This document shows positions 40,001 to 50,129 of a DNA stretch of 64,000 bases, in pieces. How positions within the stretch are numbered: position 1 is the stretch's first letter; every line of letters begins with the position of its first letter. Below the pieces are notes generated by a model, which saw only the letters and a list, made by a program, of their open reading frames with translations, did no database searches and was not told the origin of the DNA. Position numbers and translations under genes: made by a program. Origin of the DNA: Conchocele bisecta (taxonomy: Eukaryota > Mollusca > Bivalvia > Lucinida > Thyasiridae); assembly GCA_029237695.1 (NCBI GenBank), contig CM055277.1, positions 44,426,242-44,490,241 on the forward strand, given 5' to 3'.

Positions 40001-42383
40001 CCGTAATAACCCTAAACATTCACACACATTTTGTTCTTCGAAAGACATATAATATCTGCTTTCCCACAACAAAGATTGTTCCAATGTTAATAGTGTTAAT
40101 ATGGTTGCAGGGCTGTACAAATTGGCACGCCCGACCCCCGGGACAAGTCGGTTTTAATCTCGGGCAAGTGCCTCTATGCTGGAATTTAGTCCCGGGCAAG
40201 TCACTATTTTCTGTTAGAACGTCCCGCTACAAGCCTGTTTTTTGGAACCGGACTGTCATAAACTTAATCCCAAAACTGACCACTTTATCGATCGATAATG
40301 CTGCGGGCGTCCTGGCGATTCGCAGCTACTGTGTTACACAGTACCTGTGTATCGCAATAAAGTGATATAGCAATCTACAGCGACCCTGATTATATTAATT
40401 TAATCGAATTTGAAAGTAATTAGCGAATTAGCGAAAATATTCTGCAGCGATCGATGGTTATTGATTTATTTTATGTATGTTAACGTTTTCGTCTCACTGC
40501 GTCGACAGGCCAAGAGACCTAACTTTAGAGAAATAAATGTATGTTCCTTCACGGGGTGGAAATGGAATTTAAGGTTCTTAATTTAAATTATCGTTTCTAC
40601 GCGGCATATAAACGTAAAAAAGTGAAATTGAATGGGATGACTTACTATGAAGGTATGTTTGATTCCCAAGGCGATGTTTCAACCCACAACCTCCAGATTG
40701 GAAGTCGGTGTTCTAAGCCCTAGGCCACAACCCATACCTAATAAACGAAGGACAGAAATGCTCCTAACGAGCGACCATACGTACTTAGAATAACAGCTGA
40801 CGTAACGCGCGGTAAACTGAAATGGCCTGCCTACGTGACAATTGACATTTCGTTCCAACAAGATTTTCACTGGTGTGTAATCGATCGTATTTCCTCGCCA
40901 TCATATGAAACCCGACTCGAGTAAATACAAATTAAGTTGTTGATTTCTGAATTTCGTCAAATTGTTTGTAGCGTCTAAAGAAATCAAACAAATGTGACAA
41001 TTCTTTTTACAAAATATTAGAATCGTCTAAGATGACAATTCTCTTGTGTTTGCCAAAAACATGTTTTATTAAGACATCGGACAAATGTGAAAAAGAAATC
41101 CCGAATACATTGATAATTTCTTTACAAAAACATATTTTGTCAACATTTGAGAATCGTCTTAGGAAACGATTCTCATGTGCTGCCAACTCTTGGTTTTTAT
41201 CAAAAAATCAAACAAATGTGAAATTCCACAAGCTAATGCGTAATTATCAATTCATCGGCTATGCGATGACGTGAGCGCTCTGACCGCTCTGACCCCCCCG
41301 CAGGCTATGGGCCTGCATAATGACTTGAACAAACGTATTTCCAAAAGCGGAAGGCGACATTGTGAAAAGGCCGAGGCGAAAACGCGACATCGCTGTCTCG
41401 AAAATGCGAGATAGCCAGGCGAAAACGCGCGAATGAATGCAATAGAATCTCACGTTTTCGCCTCGCGATTTGGTCTCGCGTTTTCACGATCTTGTGTATA
41501 GATCGACGATGCGATGCAGTAGCCTAACAAATAACACGTATCGAAATATGTTTTTTTTTGCTCAATAAACGTGTATTGGCAGCACATTAGAATCGTCTCC
41601 TAAGATGAGTATCATTTTTTGTCAAATTATGTTTTTGTTGTCAAGAAATATAGATGTTTGTCCACATGTGTTCTATTTCTTAATAAAAACGTAACAATGT
41701 TTTTGCAGCACATGAGAATGTTTACGTGTCCTATTAGGGACATGTGGCAAACTCGCGTTTTCGAGCTTTGGAGACGAAAACGCGAAATTCTATCATATTC
41801 AATCTCGCGTTTTGCAAACACGCCGCACATGCACATGATGCATGAGCAAAATTAATCTGAATTTTTCAAAAGCGAAAGGCGAGATCGCGAAAACGCGAGA
41901 CGATTCTCATTATTTTAGGAAACAATTTTTATGTTTTATTATTGTCGATAAATGTGTTTTGAGTATGCACTTGTCGCAACGTTATGTCTGCGGTGTCATA
42001 GTGACAAAAGACCAAAAGAATAAATATGTACTATACAATGTTTATTATTATAGATATTCAATATAATATGTATATGTGCCAAGTGCTCAATGGTATTATA
42101 TGATACTATGATAATAGTTTTTGTTTTGGGACAGTTTCGTATAAGAAATCTTACGAGGACAAGTCACTTTTTCAAAATTACTTGCCCTGAAAATTATATT
42201 TTCCGGGACAAGTCCGGGCAAGTCACTTTTGTCAAGTCACTTGTCCAGGACAAGTGGCTAAAAAATCAATTTGTACAGCCCTGGGTTGTACTGGTTTATC
42301 AAATTAACAGCATATTTGGACACCATTTGTTTTGGGAAACCCCTATTTTATGTATGGTGTCCACATATTTAGGGTTACTACGG
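40001..42383. mobile_element. Family O TIR element interrupted by a hAT-like element
   Basis: CCGTAATAACCCTAAACATT and ATATTTAGGGTTACTACGG are inverted ends with TA (39999-40000, 42384-42385). The left part to 40107 and right part from 42284 together match the 216-bp sister at 26330-26545: AGACATATAATATCTGCTTT, CCCACAACAAAG, then GTACTGGTTTATC and CCATTTGTTTTGGGAAACCC. A third, decayed relative is at 63445-63600. Confidence 0.85.
40108..42283. mobile_element. 2.2-kb hAT-like element, CAGGGCTGTACAAATT ends
   Basis: CAGGGCTGTACAAATTGGCA and TCAATTTGTACAGCCCTG are inverted ends; subterminal (G)ACAAGTSACTT words repeat on both sides. Flanks are GGTTG at 40103-40107 and 42284-42288, a 5-bp duplication confirmed by the uninterrupted sister at 26431-26450. 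Ends and duplication length fit the hAT group. It contains a SINE S1 fragment (minus, 40674-40735), three hairpin cassettes (41020, 41150, 41585) and clusters of CGAAAACGCG words (41340-41480, 41750-41905). No transposase frame was recognised. Confidence 0.85.
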
Positions 42384-42395
42384 TAGTGCCATATA

Positions 42396-43622
42396 TGAGG
42401 GTTGGTCAATAAGTAGTGTCTTTGAGACAATTCTAATGAAATACCAAGATGTGTTTTCATGGAAAAATAAGAAAACATGTTATATTGGTGGTCTGTTTAT
42501 TGTTTTCTGCAGCATGATAAGGTACCACAATTGTTCTCATTGCTTTTTGATACTCACTACTTCTGATTTCAATTGGGTTTTTGGCAATTTTAATTGGGTA
42601 TTTATGCAAATACGAAGCTTATCTGGAGGTCTGTATTTAAATAGAAGGAATACAAGCGAAAACAACCGCAGAAACACATCATATGCGGCAGCGCATTTAT
42701 AGGAAGCCAGTACTACTTTACCAGCCAGTCAGGAAATGCGTGGTTCCTTTCAGTGCTGGACGGGAGACTACGAAATATGGAAACTGCTGATTTCAATTAC
42801 AGACGCAGATAATGTTGAGAAAATGATAGAAATAAATGCCGTACCTTGGAAAATGAAACGGGTATAGATTGGTCATGCTTACAGCATATGTCAACCATAT
42901 TTTCATACAATTTTAACAAATTGTTTAAAAATTAGAACAATTTCCGCAAGGTGGGTGTCTGACAATGTTCGTTCTGAGCAAAAATAGTGATGTGTTCAAA
43001 TCACCAAGAAATCGCCCAAGCTACATCGTAAAGAACAAGACATCTTCATGTCATTCATCGAGGTCAATGACAAAGCATAAATATGTAGTTATATACGGAA
43101 TTCGCAAGTCAATCTTAAGTCCGATTTTTGCACGATTCTGATTTTGTAATTATAGTACATTGGTATTAAAATGGTATAAAAGAAATCAAGAGAGAACATA
43201 GCAAAACATTTTATTCCAAGTTGTAAAGCATAAGCTCTCCAACGAGAGCAAAGAACTGGACGTGGGATCCATATTTTAACAAAATGACGTGAAGTGCCAC
43301 CACACGCGTCTCGTGATGTCATTGCTGCACGTGCAGGATTATGACGTTCTACCATCCATATCCAGATTATGTGTCGGACAAAAACTACACATAGTTATAT
43401 TCCATTATTTGAAAAATGCACTACAATGTACCTGTACGGGAACTTAGATAACATTCAGTCACCGTGACCGCAAGTGTCGACTAATATTGCGGCACGGCGA
43501 CAACAGGAATATTCGGTCATAGACCCTCCGATACTATCCTGAAGGAATATAGAACGATAAGTGTAGTTTTAGACATAATTTTAAAGTTATGTATCATGTG
43601 ACACTACTTATTGACCCACCCT
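42396..43622. mobile_element. Mariner-like element, GGTCAATAAGTAGTGTC ends
   Basis: GAGGGTTGGTCAATAAGTAG, TGTC faces GACACTACTTATTGACCCAC, CCT, with TA at both sides (42394-42395 and about 43623). The 1.23 kb length resembles a mariner, but frames contain many stops and no catalytic block was recognised. The left end is cut by a family A foldback fragment at 42418-42632 (hairpin half, ends CTTATCTGGAGGTCTG). Confidence 0.7.
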
Positions 43623-43904
43623 TAGTGTTGGTGTTTAATTTTGCCACTATTCGGGGTAAACATTCATAGCCAATATAAATCCCCTCCAATATGTTTTGCA
43701 TGCTTTGAGAAAAATATGATGGGTACTGGTTGTCCAAAGTTTTGCTTGTTATCGAACAATTAACGGACTCAAAATTAAAATAAACTTTCTTTGGAAAGTT
43801 AGTATGTTGACAGTGTGGCCGACAGTATATGCATACAGTACGTGTAGTAAACACACATTCATACATGTAATATTGTTTTAATAATTCCATATAAACCTCC
43901 ACGG

Positions 43905-44342
43905 TGACACTTCCCACTGGTCCTTAAATTCCTGGAAAGTCATGGAATTTTGAAAAATGGATTCCAGGCCTGGAAAGTCATGGAATTTGCCCCTTTTTCT
44001 GAAAAGGTCATTGAAAGTCATGGAATTTAGATTCCAGTCCAATTATTGGTGTTGTTGAGCAAAGTTCAGTGCAATTTTCTGATTTCGAGCCAAACGATTG
44101 CACCAAATCGGGATTTTGTAAATTCAGAACTGAAGTACTACATGAAATGGTGTCGAGCCTGGAATACACTTGTGTTGGGGAGAGAAGTAACTTCTCTCCC
44201 CAACACAAGTGTATTCCAGGCCCGACACCGTTTCATCAGCATCATCCATGCAAATATGGGTCCTTGAATTTCAAAAAAACAGGTCCTTGAAAGTCATGGA
44301 AAAGTCATGGAATTTGGTCTTCCCAAAGGAGTGGGAACCCTG
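43905..44342. mobile_element. hAT-like MITE with AAAGTCATGGAATTT repeats
   Basis: The right end GAGTGGGAACCCTG and left end CTTCCCACTGGTCC are imperfect inverted repeats. Subterminal CCTGGAAAGTCATGGAATTT words repeat in both halves. The centre hairpin TCGAGCCTGGAATACACTTG, TGTTGGGGAGAGAAG faces CTTCTCTCCCCAACACAAGT, GTATTCCAGGCCCGA (about 44152-44226). CAGGGTTCCCACTC ends are common in animal hAT MITEs. Confidence 0.75.
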
Positions 44343-44404
44343 TATGTGACTCGTGCACTGGTTGAAGCTCACTAACAATGCCGGCCATTCACACTGTATT
44401 CCAC

Positions 44405-44818
44405 ACATGTGTCGGACGCGGATACAGGATTTCGGGTTAGGGGGGGGCGTAACTATTTTGCAATACTTGACTATATTATCGTTTGATAATATAGTCAAGT
44501 ATTGCAAAATAGTCGACAGTGCTAGGGGGGGGGGTCCGGGGGTCCGGGGGACCTAAAATTTTGGAAATCTACATCGCATTTCCTGCGTTCTGGCGCATTT
44601 TGGAGCAAAAATATTGACACTGTCACAGTATGTTTAGACATGATTTTTGATTGAAAACGTTTAAATTTTGAAACAATAAGAAAACGACTGAAAAATGCAT
44701 GGAATACATTGCACTTGGCATGAAACGTGCCTTGTAACTTGTAAAAACTCTGAATTTTAGGGGGGGCGCGTGCTGGGTCCGCCTCCCCCATCCCCCCTGC
44801 CCCCTTGAATCCGCCCAT
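44405..44818. mobile_element. G-rich MITE, GGCGGATTCAAGGGGGC end
   Basis: Minus-strand start ATGGGCGGATTCAAGGGGGC, AGGGGGGATGGGGGAGGCGG; the opposite end is GACGCGGATACAGGATTTCG, GGTTAGGGGGGG. The hairpin TTTTGCAATACTTGACTATA, TTATC against GATAATATAGTCAAGTATTG, CAAAA at 44457-44510. Such GGATCCAGG/GGGGG ended elements are common animal MITEs; the family is uncertain. It ends about 60 bp upstream of the next exon. Confidence 0.6.
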
Positions 44819-44876
44819 GTGTGTGCACCTCCCTGGGTATAAAGCGTAGCTAATGACTGACGTGTGCCGTGTGCAG

Positions 44877-45003
44877 GATTGAGGCGATCATGCGGAAACT
44901 ACAGTCGAGGACCCCGTTCCTGTCCGAGTCCGAGCGCAGCATGAAACGCGACCTCGAAAACATGGAGGATCGACTGGGGTCGTACAAAAGCAGTCTGGAT
45001 CAG
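44877..45003 (+). CDS. NUP88: NUP88 exon: coiled coil, LSxSER motif
   Basis: Reads (R)IEAIMRKLQSRTPFLSES, ERSMKRDLENMEDRLGSYKS, SLDQ. The vertebrate counterpart has [20 protein letters not shown] and QLRHLGNAIKQ. The acceptor GTGCCGTGTGCAG ends at 44876; the donor is CAG|GTTCGT, phase 0. Confidence 0.96.
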
Positions 45004-45060
45004 GTTCGTAGGCCCACAGTGTAATCATGAATGGAGAATCTTAGATGAGGAAGGATTTAA

Positions 45061-45292
45061 CCCTTTCAACCCTAAATAGCTGGAATGGACTGTGATATGT
45101 TAATTTTCCTACCAATCCAACCGTAACAAAATGATTTTCAGACTAGTCTATTTATAAAAATGGGGTGTCTTGTCCCCTAAAAATTATGAAAATTACATTC
45201 AAAAAGTGCAGATCCTGATGAGACGGCTCGTCACGAGCCGGCTCATCTGGATCTACAATGTTTGCCAATACCACTATACAGGCCTGAAAGGA
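45061..45292. mobile_element. TTAA-type MITE (CCCTTTCAACCC ends)
   Basis: TTAA at 45057-45060 and 45293-45296; CCCTTTCAACCCTAAATAGC at the left and CAGGCCTGAAAGGA at the right. The centre GATGAGACGGCTCGTCACGA, GCCGGCTCATCTGGATC is shared with 15536 and 37008. It lies 57 bp after the exon I donor. Confidence 0.8.
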
Positions 45293-45464
45293 TTAATATG
45301 ATATTTATTAAACTAGCTACTGATTTCATAAGAAATCAATTACTAAGTGTAAATTTTGTGTTTGTAAATGAAAGCCATATAAATAATCATACATGTCATA
45401 TTCTATTTATGCTCACTTGCTCTAGTTATGTTTCACTGGCTGTCAGCTCTATCGGAGTATTTGT

Positions 45465-45705
45465 GCGCCGTTTCACTAAACTTTGTACGACTAAAATGTT
45501 CGTAAGTGCAAATTTAGGATCGTCTGGAAATTTCAATTGATGGATTTACATTTATTGAACATAGGCTGCAGATGCAGCCTATGCTCAATACATGTAGATT
45601 CATTACTTGTTTACAAGAAAACAATGTGAATGTGAAATTTACAGACTATCATAATTTTGCACTTACGAACATTTTAGTCGTACGAAGTTTAGTGAAACGT
45701 CCCCC
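45465..45705. mobile_element. Foldback MITE, CCGTTTCACTAAACTTTG ends (family T)
   Basis: CGCCGTTTCACTAAACTTTG, TACGACTAAAATGTTCGTAA faces TTACGAACATTTTAGTCGTA, CGAAGTTTAGTGAAACG. The central hairpin is ATTGAACATAGGCTGCAGAT, GCAGCCTATGCTCAAT. Other copies: 56586-56816 and, left-truncated, 63030-63237, where the right end reads CACTTACGTACATTTTAGTC, GTACAAAGTTTAGTGAAACG, GGCCCC. Confidence 0.85.
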
Positions 45706-46239
45706 AGATTTGCAATTGATCCTGCATGAGTGCAGCAAATCAAGAGTTAGACTGGCAACATACAAAGCCCTATTGTTGCAATCGCAGATCAAAAGTGAAA
45801 GCTATTCTGGCCACAAGTAGCCAAAGCCCCATTTCTCCTGTTGTTGATTAAGAACTATACTGGCCACAAATGCCATAATCCCATTTCTCAGTTTCATTAG
45901 ACACATTTTCTAAACAGATTACTGACTGTATGTAAGTTCCACAGTATCCTTTATTTTACAATTGGTGGAATGTTTTGCTTTGACGTTTGCTACGTGTAAA
46001 CACTAAGCAACATGACGGCAAGCCGACATCTTCACCAGTTCTAATACCGATGATGCTCCGGAGGTAATTCTAAAGGAAAGTATTCGTGATTTTCCAAGTT
46101 TGACAACCGATTTATAAGACTGGCCACAAATGCTATAAAGTAATAGAAACGGGATACCCAGAGACGAGCAACAAGCCTTTTTTATACGACCGTTTTTAAA
46201 AAACGGTACGTATTATGTATTACCGCACGGTGGGCGGGC

Positions 46240-46800
46240 AGCTGAAGAAAAAGCGCATAGTTCGTGTACACAACTCCTCCGAAACCGTACAGTCGATCGT
46301 TCTGAAACTATACACACGTCTTCTACACATATTGAAGATGTGCACCTTGGTGTTTTTATGCGGAAAAAATATTTTTTAACAAAAATATCACCTTTTTAAC
46401 TTAGGCATTTTTTCTACATTTTTCTATACAATTCTATATACGGTACAGAGTTTGTGTACACAACTCCTCCGAAACCGTTCAGTCGATCGTTCTGAAACTA
46501 TACACACGTCTTCTACACATATTGAAGATGTGCACCTTGGTGTTTTTATGGCGAACAAATATTTTTTAACAAAAATATCACCTTTTTAACTTAGCGATTT
46601 TTTCTACATTTTTCTATGCAATTCTATATACAATACAGAGTTTGTGTACACAACTCCTCCGAAACTGATCAGTCGATCATTCTGAAACTATACACACGTC
46701 TTCTACACATATTGAAGATGTGCACCTTGGTGTTTTTATGCCGAAAAAAATGTCACCTTTTTAACTTAGCCATTTTTTCTACATTATTGTATCCAATTCC
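46240..46800. repeat. Tandem array, three about 180-bp units
   Basis: TGTGTACACAACTCCTCCGA, AACCGTACAGTCGATCGTTC, TGAAACTATACACACGTCTT, CTACACATATTGAAGATGTG, CACCTTGGTGTTTTTATG and AAAATATCACCTTTTTAACT recur from 46262, 46452 and 46640. They are diverged relatives of the 11690-11970 units. The hairpin TTTTTATACGACCGTTTTTA, AAAAACGGTA precedes at 46180-46208. ORFs are periodic artefacts. Confidence 0.85.
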
Positions 46801-47204
46801 CTATCATTTCTACTTTACTCTCTACTTTTCTATCTCTGCCTAAATTAGTATACATGTTTAGCACAACGAGATGAAGAAATAATGCTATAGACTTTCAAAT
46901 TCTCATTAATGTTTCTTGCCTTGGTGACAGCTTCACATTTCTGCATCTTCACTGTCTGGCCCATATTCGACGGGCGTATTTTGTGACTTGCGGCACTCTT
47001 GTTAAGGCCATATAAAACAGGCGTGCAGTGGTAATCACAGCCTTCAACAGGCACCAAGGTTTATTTGAAAACTAGCGGTGTGTGGTCTCTCAGTAAAGTA
47101 AACACATAAGAAATAGGTCACCTATAAAATGTAAGCCCTATATCTCGAGTGAAGGCTATATATTATTTTAGAGTTGGTGGGCTGCAGGTTAGGAGCATGG
47201 AAAG

Positions 47205-48557
47205 GGTAATTATACCCCCGCAACGAGTTGTGGGGGGAATACTGGAGTCTGGTTGTCCTTCCGTCCGTCAGTGTGTGCGTGTGTCTGTCCGTCACTAAAC
47301 TTAACATCAGAGAAATATTGTTATAACTTCTATTTCATTCATCTAAAATGCTTAATAGTTCACACATGCATTCCTGTAAGGCTCTGCTACCATGCTGTGC
47401 CAAATCCACGACCGTCCAACCCCCACTGATCCCAAGGTCAAGGTAAAATACTTAGTCTCTTTACAAAACTTTACATCAGAGAAATATGTTATTATAACTT
47501 CTATTTCCTTCATCTAAAATGCTTGATAATTCACACATGCATTCCTGTAAGTCTCTACTACCATGCTGTGCCAAATCCATGACCGTCCAACCCCCGCTGA
47601 TCCCAAGGTCAAGGTCAAATACTTAAATCTCTTTACAAAACTTAACAACAGAGAAGAAATAAGTTATAACTTCTATTTCCTTCATTGAAAATTCTTAATA
47701 TTTCGCTTGTGCATTCCTCGAAGGTTGTATTATCATGCTATAATTCCAGCACAAAAATATTTACACAATTCCCTAACATTTGATTGGCTCGAAGCAAGTC
47801 TCTGTCCAAAATTTATATCCCAGTAAACTCTTAAGAAAACGGAAAATAAACACATTTTCTTGATGAATTTATTTCAAATGCTGGAATTATAAGGAATGAA
47901 TTTGAATGAATGGCCTTTTTGTGGAATTTATCGGGGATATAAACTTGGAAAAGTCGCGGGAATACTGGACGAGGCCTTCCGGCCTTCGTCCAGTATTCCC
48001 GCGACTTTTCCAAGTTTATACCCCGATAAATTCCAGAAAAAGGCAATTCCTTCCTATAGTGACAAATCTACGACCGTCCAGCCCCCTCTAATCCCAAGGT
48101 CAAGGTCACATACTTAGTCTCTTTACAAAACTTAATATGTTATAACTTCTATTTCTTTCATTGAAAATTCTTAATATTTCATGCATGCATTCCTCTAAGG
48201 CTCTACTATCATGCTGTGACAAATCCCTGCTGATCTCGAGGTCAAGGTCACATACTTAGTCTCTTTATAAAACTTAACAGAGAAATCGGTTATAACTTCT
48301 ATTTCCTTGCCCGGATCTGCCTCACATTTCACACACGCATTGCTCCAATGGACCTCTACCACCCTGTGACAAATTCACGTTTGTGCCGCCCCCGCTAAGC
48401 CCAGAGTCCAAGTCACAAGCCCACACACCTGGAAATTTTTTACATATTTAGGTGTACCTGGGCCCACGCGGGGGGTATTCCGTAAGCCTCGCTTACTGAC
48501 CAGTCTAGTTTTTGCTGTCAGCAGGGGCATTTGTGCGCCGACAGGTTACATTTCTAG
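47205..48557 (+). mobile_element. Helitron-like array with two CTAG|T ends
   Basis: Starts TATACCCCCGCAACGAGTTG, TGGGGGGAATACTGGAG. Units with TTATAACTTCTATTTC, TTCACACATGCATTCCTGTA, CCATGCTGTGCCAAATCCA, CGACCGTCCAACCCCC and CCCAAGGTCAAGGTCA occur near 47330, 47510, 47680, 48130 and 48300. Ends: GTAAGCCTCGCTTACTGACC, AGTCTAG at 48483-48507 and TGTGCGCCGACAGGTTACAT, TTCTAG at 48533-48557. A family B foldback is inserted at 47735-48056. Confidence 0.75.
47735..48056. mobile_element. Family B foldback element inserted in a Helitron array
   Basis: TATAATTCCAGCACAAAAAT to AAAAGGCAATTCCTTCCTAT. The central palindrome GGAAAAGTCGCGGGAATACT, GGACGAGGCCTTCCGG... faces its complement near 47947-48017. 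It is the reverse arrangement of 4755-5112. The host units continue on both sides. Confidence 0.8.
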
Positions 48558-48794
48558 TTTTCATTTTGTATTGAGGCACCTTATCTATAGTCTGTTTCAC
48601 GAAAGCTGCCCAAATTTTACAGCTATATAAACACTGCAAAAACAATATTTATTTCGATATATTAAATTAAAAGAAAATTTAAGAATGAGCCTTCTTTTTA
48701 TTTAGGTCTATAGACTATAGGTCTACCGTATTTGCAAATGTTGCCTTTATTGTCTGCAGGGTTGACATGATTCAGCAACTAAATTATTTCCCAG

Positions 48795-48913
48795 TTGAAG
48801 GTGAAGCGGGACTACCAGCAGCGGCAGATCCAACAGAGCCAGAAGACGTGCCACCCGAGCCCCATCATCCAGAAGGTCCAGATGCAGCAGCTCCGCGAAG
48901 TCCTCAAACACGA
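48795..48913 (+). CDS. NUP88: NUP88 exon: KRDYQQ coiled coil
   Basis: Reads LKVKRDYQQRQIQQSQKTCH, PSPIIQKVQMQQLREVLKH plus a split codon. The vertebrate protein has VTMKKDYQQQKMEK and later CIQSILKEE. The acceptor TATTTCCCAG ends at 48794, which keeps the two residues before KRDY aligned; the alternative AG at 48799-48800 would drop LK. The donor is CACGA|GTGAGT, phase 2. A poly-C tract starts about 15 bp into the intron. Plus and minus ORFs in other frames are shadows. Confidence 0.96.
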
Positions 48914-48926
48914 GTGAGTAACCCGC

Positions 48927-48970
48927 CGCCCCCCCCCCCCCCCACCCCCCCCCCCCCCCCCCCCCCCCAT
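48927..48970. repeat. Poly-C tract next to a NUP88 donor
   Basis: About 44 bases of C with one A at about 48944, immediately downstream of the GTGAGT donor and a CCGCC word. It is followed by a GTCTGTC-rich stretch at 48970-49045. Length may be affected by slippage or assembly. Confidence 0.95.
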
Positions 48971-49164
48971 GTCTGTCTGTTCGTCCATCCGTCTGTCCTG
49001 TTGGTCCATTCTGTCGTCTGTCTTGTCTGCCGTCTGTCTGTCACCAGTTTGCATCAGCTACACGATGTACTTCATCATGAGTGAGTCCTGCCCGTGATAT
49101 ACTAATTGTGGGAACTCTTAATTCCTGTTAACCATTTTTTGGAAAGAATAATTTCTGTAGCTTA

Positions 49165-49530
49165 ATTATTAATCATTTGATCCCCTGGTCATGGGTTATC
49201 TCCCCGTTCTGGACTTCCATCTGTATACGACCTTGCAGTTGAATCAATTCTGGACTTAGAATTTTGCCTTGTAGCTTTAGATCTAAACCGTAGTAGGGGA
49301 GGCTTATACTTGGGATGTAGCTTTCTTAAATTGTTTTGATGCGCAAAGCTAATTTGATTTGACCCCTGGATTCTCTCTCCCTTGTGGACTTTTACCATGT
49401 TGCATAGTCTTTGATAATTCACCTGGATCATGAAATATTTTCCCCTTTCAGACTTGGAACATTTTACCATACATACTTCTTTAAAGTGAAAGTAGTTTGG
49501 GCATTCTGTGAACACATTTTTATGTGGAAA
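49165..49530. repeat. Degenerate tandem repeat, GGACTTTT/TTGGGATG type
   Basis: TCTCCCCGTTCTGGACTTCC, ATTCTGGACTTAGAATTTTG, ACCCCTGGATTCTCTCTCCC, TTGTGGACTTTTACCATGTT and TTTTCCCCTTTCAGACTTGG look like four decayed copies of about 85 bp. GCATTCTGTGAACACATTTT near 49500 resembles the Helitron end at 22841. A 108-residue minus ORF has no recognisable domain and is not called. Confidence 0.5.
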
Positions 49531-49668
49531 GATATGTCAACAATTAGTCTATGTGACATACTCCCAATAAGTGGTTACAACACATAACCATATTTATTCT
49601 AATAAACGGGCCAGGCATATTCTTTGCATATTGTTTAGGGCCTTGCTGATATTCGGCGGTGTCCTATC

Positions 49669-50073
49669 CTGCCCTCCCAAGTCAAACTGCAGTATCTGTT
49701 AAACTGCAGTATCTGCACTATGATGCTATGCTATGCTATGCTGACCCTGTGCAATCATCCGCAGGTGGGGATGATTGCACAGGGTCAGCATAGCATCATA
49801 GTGCAGATACTGCAGTTTAACAGATACTGCAGTTTGACTTGGGATGATTGCACAGGGTCAGCATAGATAGCATCATAGTGCATATACTGCAGTTTAACAT
49901 ATACTGCAGTTTGACTTGGGATGATTGCACAGGGTCAGCATAGCATCATAGTGCAGATACTGCAGTTTAACATATACTGCAGTTTGACTTGGGATGATTG
50001 CACAGGGTCAGCATAGCATCATAGTGCAGATACTGCATTTTAACATATACTGCAGTTTAACTTGGGAGGGCAG
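49669..50073. mobile_element. Foldback element with right arm amplified fourfold
   Basis: The left arm CTGCCCTCCCAAGTCAAACT, GCAGTATCTGTTAAACTGCA, GTATCTGCACTATGATGCTA, TGCTGACCCTGTGCAATCAT ends near 49760. The complementary arm follows as four tandem copies (about 49769, 49843, 49919, 49992; period 73-76), the last ending GGGAGGGCAG. The intact single-copy relative is 53564-53728. Not a CRISPR: the units are contiguous and contain no spacers. Confidence 0.9.
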
Positions 50074-50129
50074 TATAGGCTTTACCCTGTCTGTCATTTT
50101 TTGGAAGTTTTTGTAATAGTTTCTCAAAT

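Noticed and set aside
42700..43600. Mariner transposase in the GGTCAATAAGTAGTGTC element
   Set aside because: The size is right, but frames on both strands are short and no D,D34D-type block or helix-turn-helix could be recognised; called only by its ends.
49189..49515. 108-residue minus-strand ORF
   Set aside because: Lies over a degenerate tandem repeat inside a NUP88 intron; no recognisable domain.
49769..50073. CRISPR-like direct repeats
   Set aside because: Units are contiguous, without unique spacers, and derive from one arm of a foldback element; the genome is eukaryotic.
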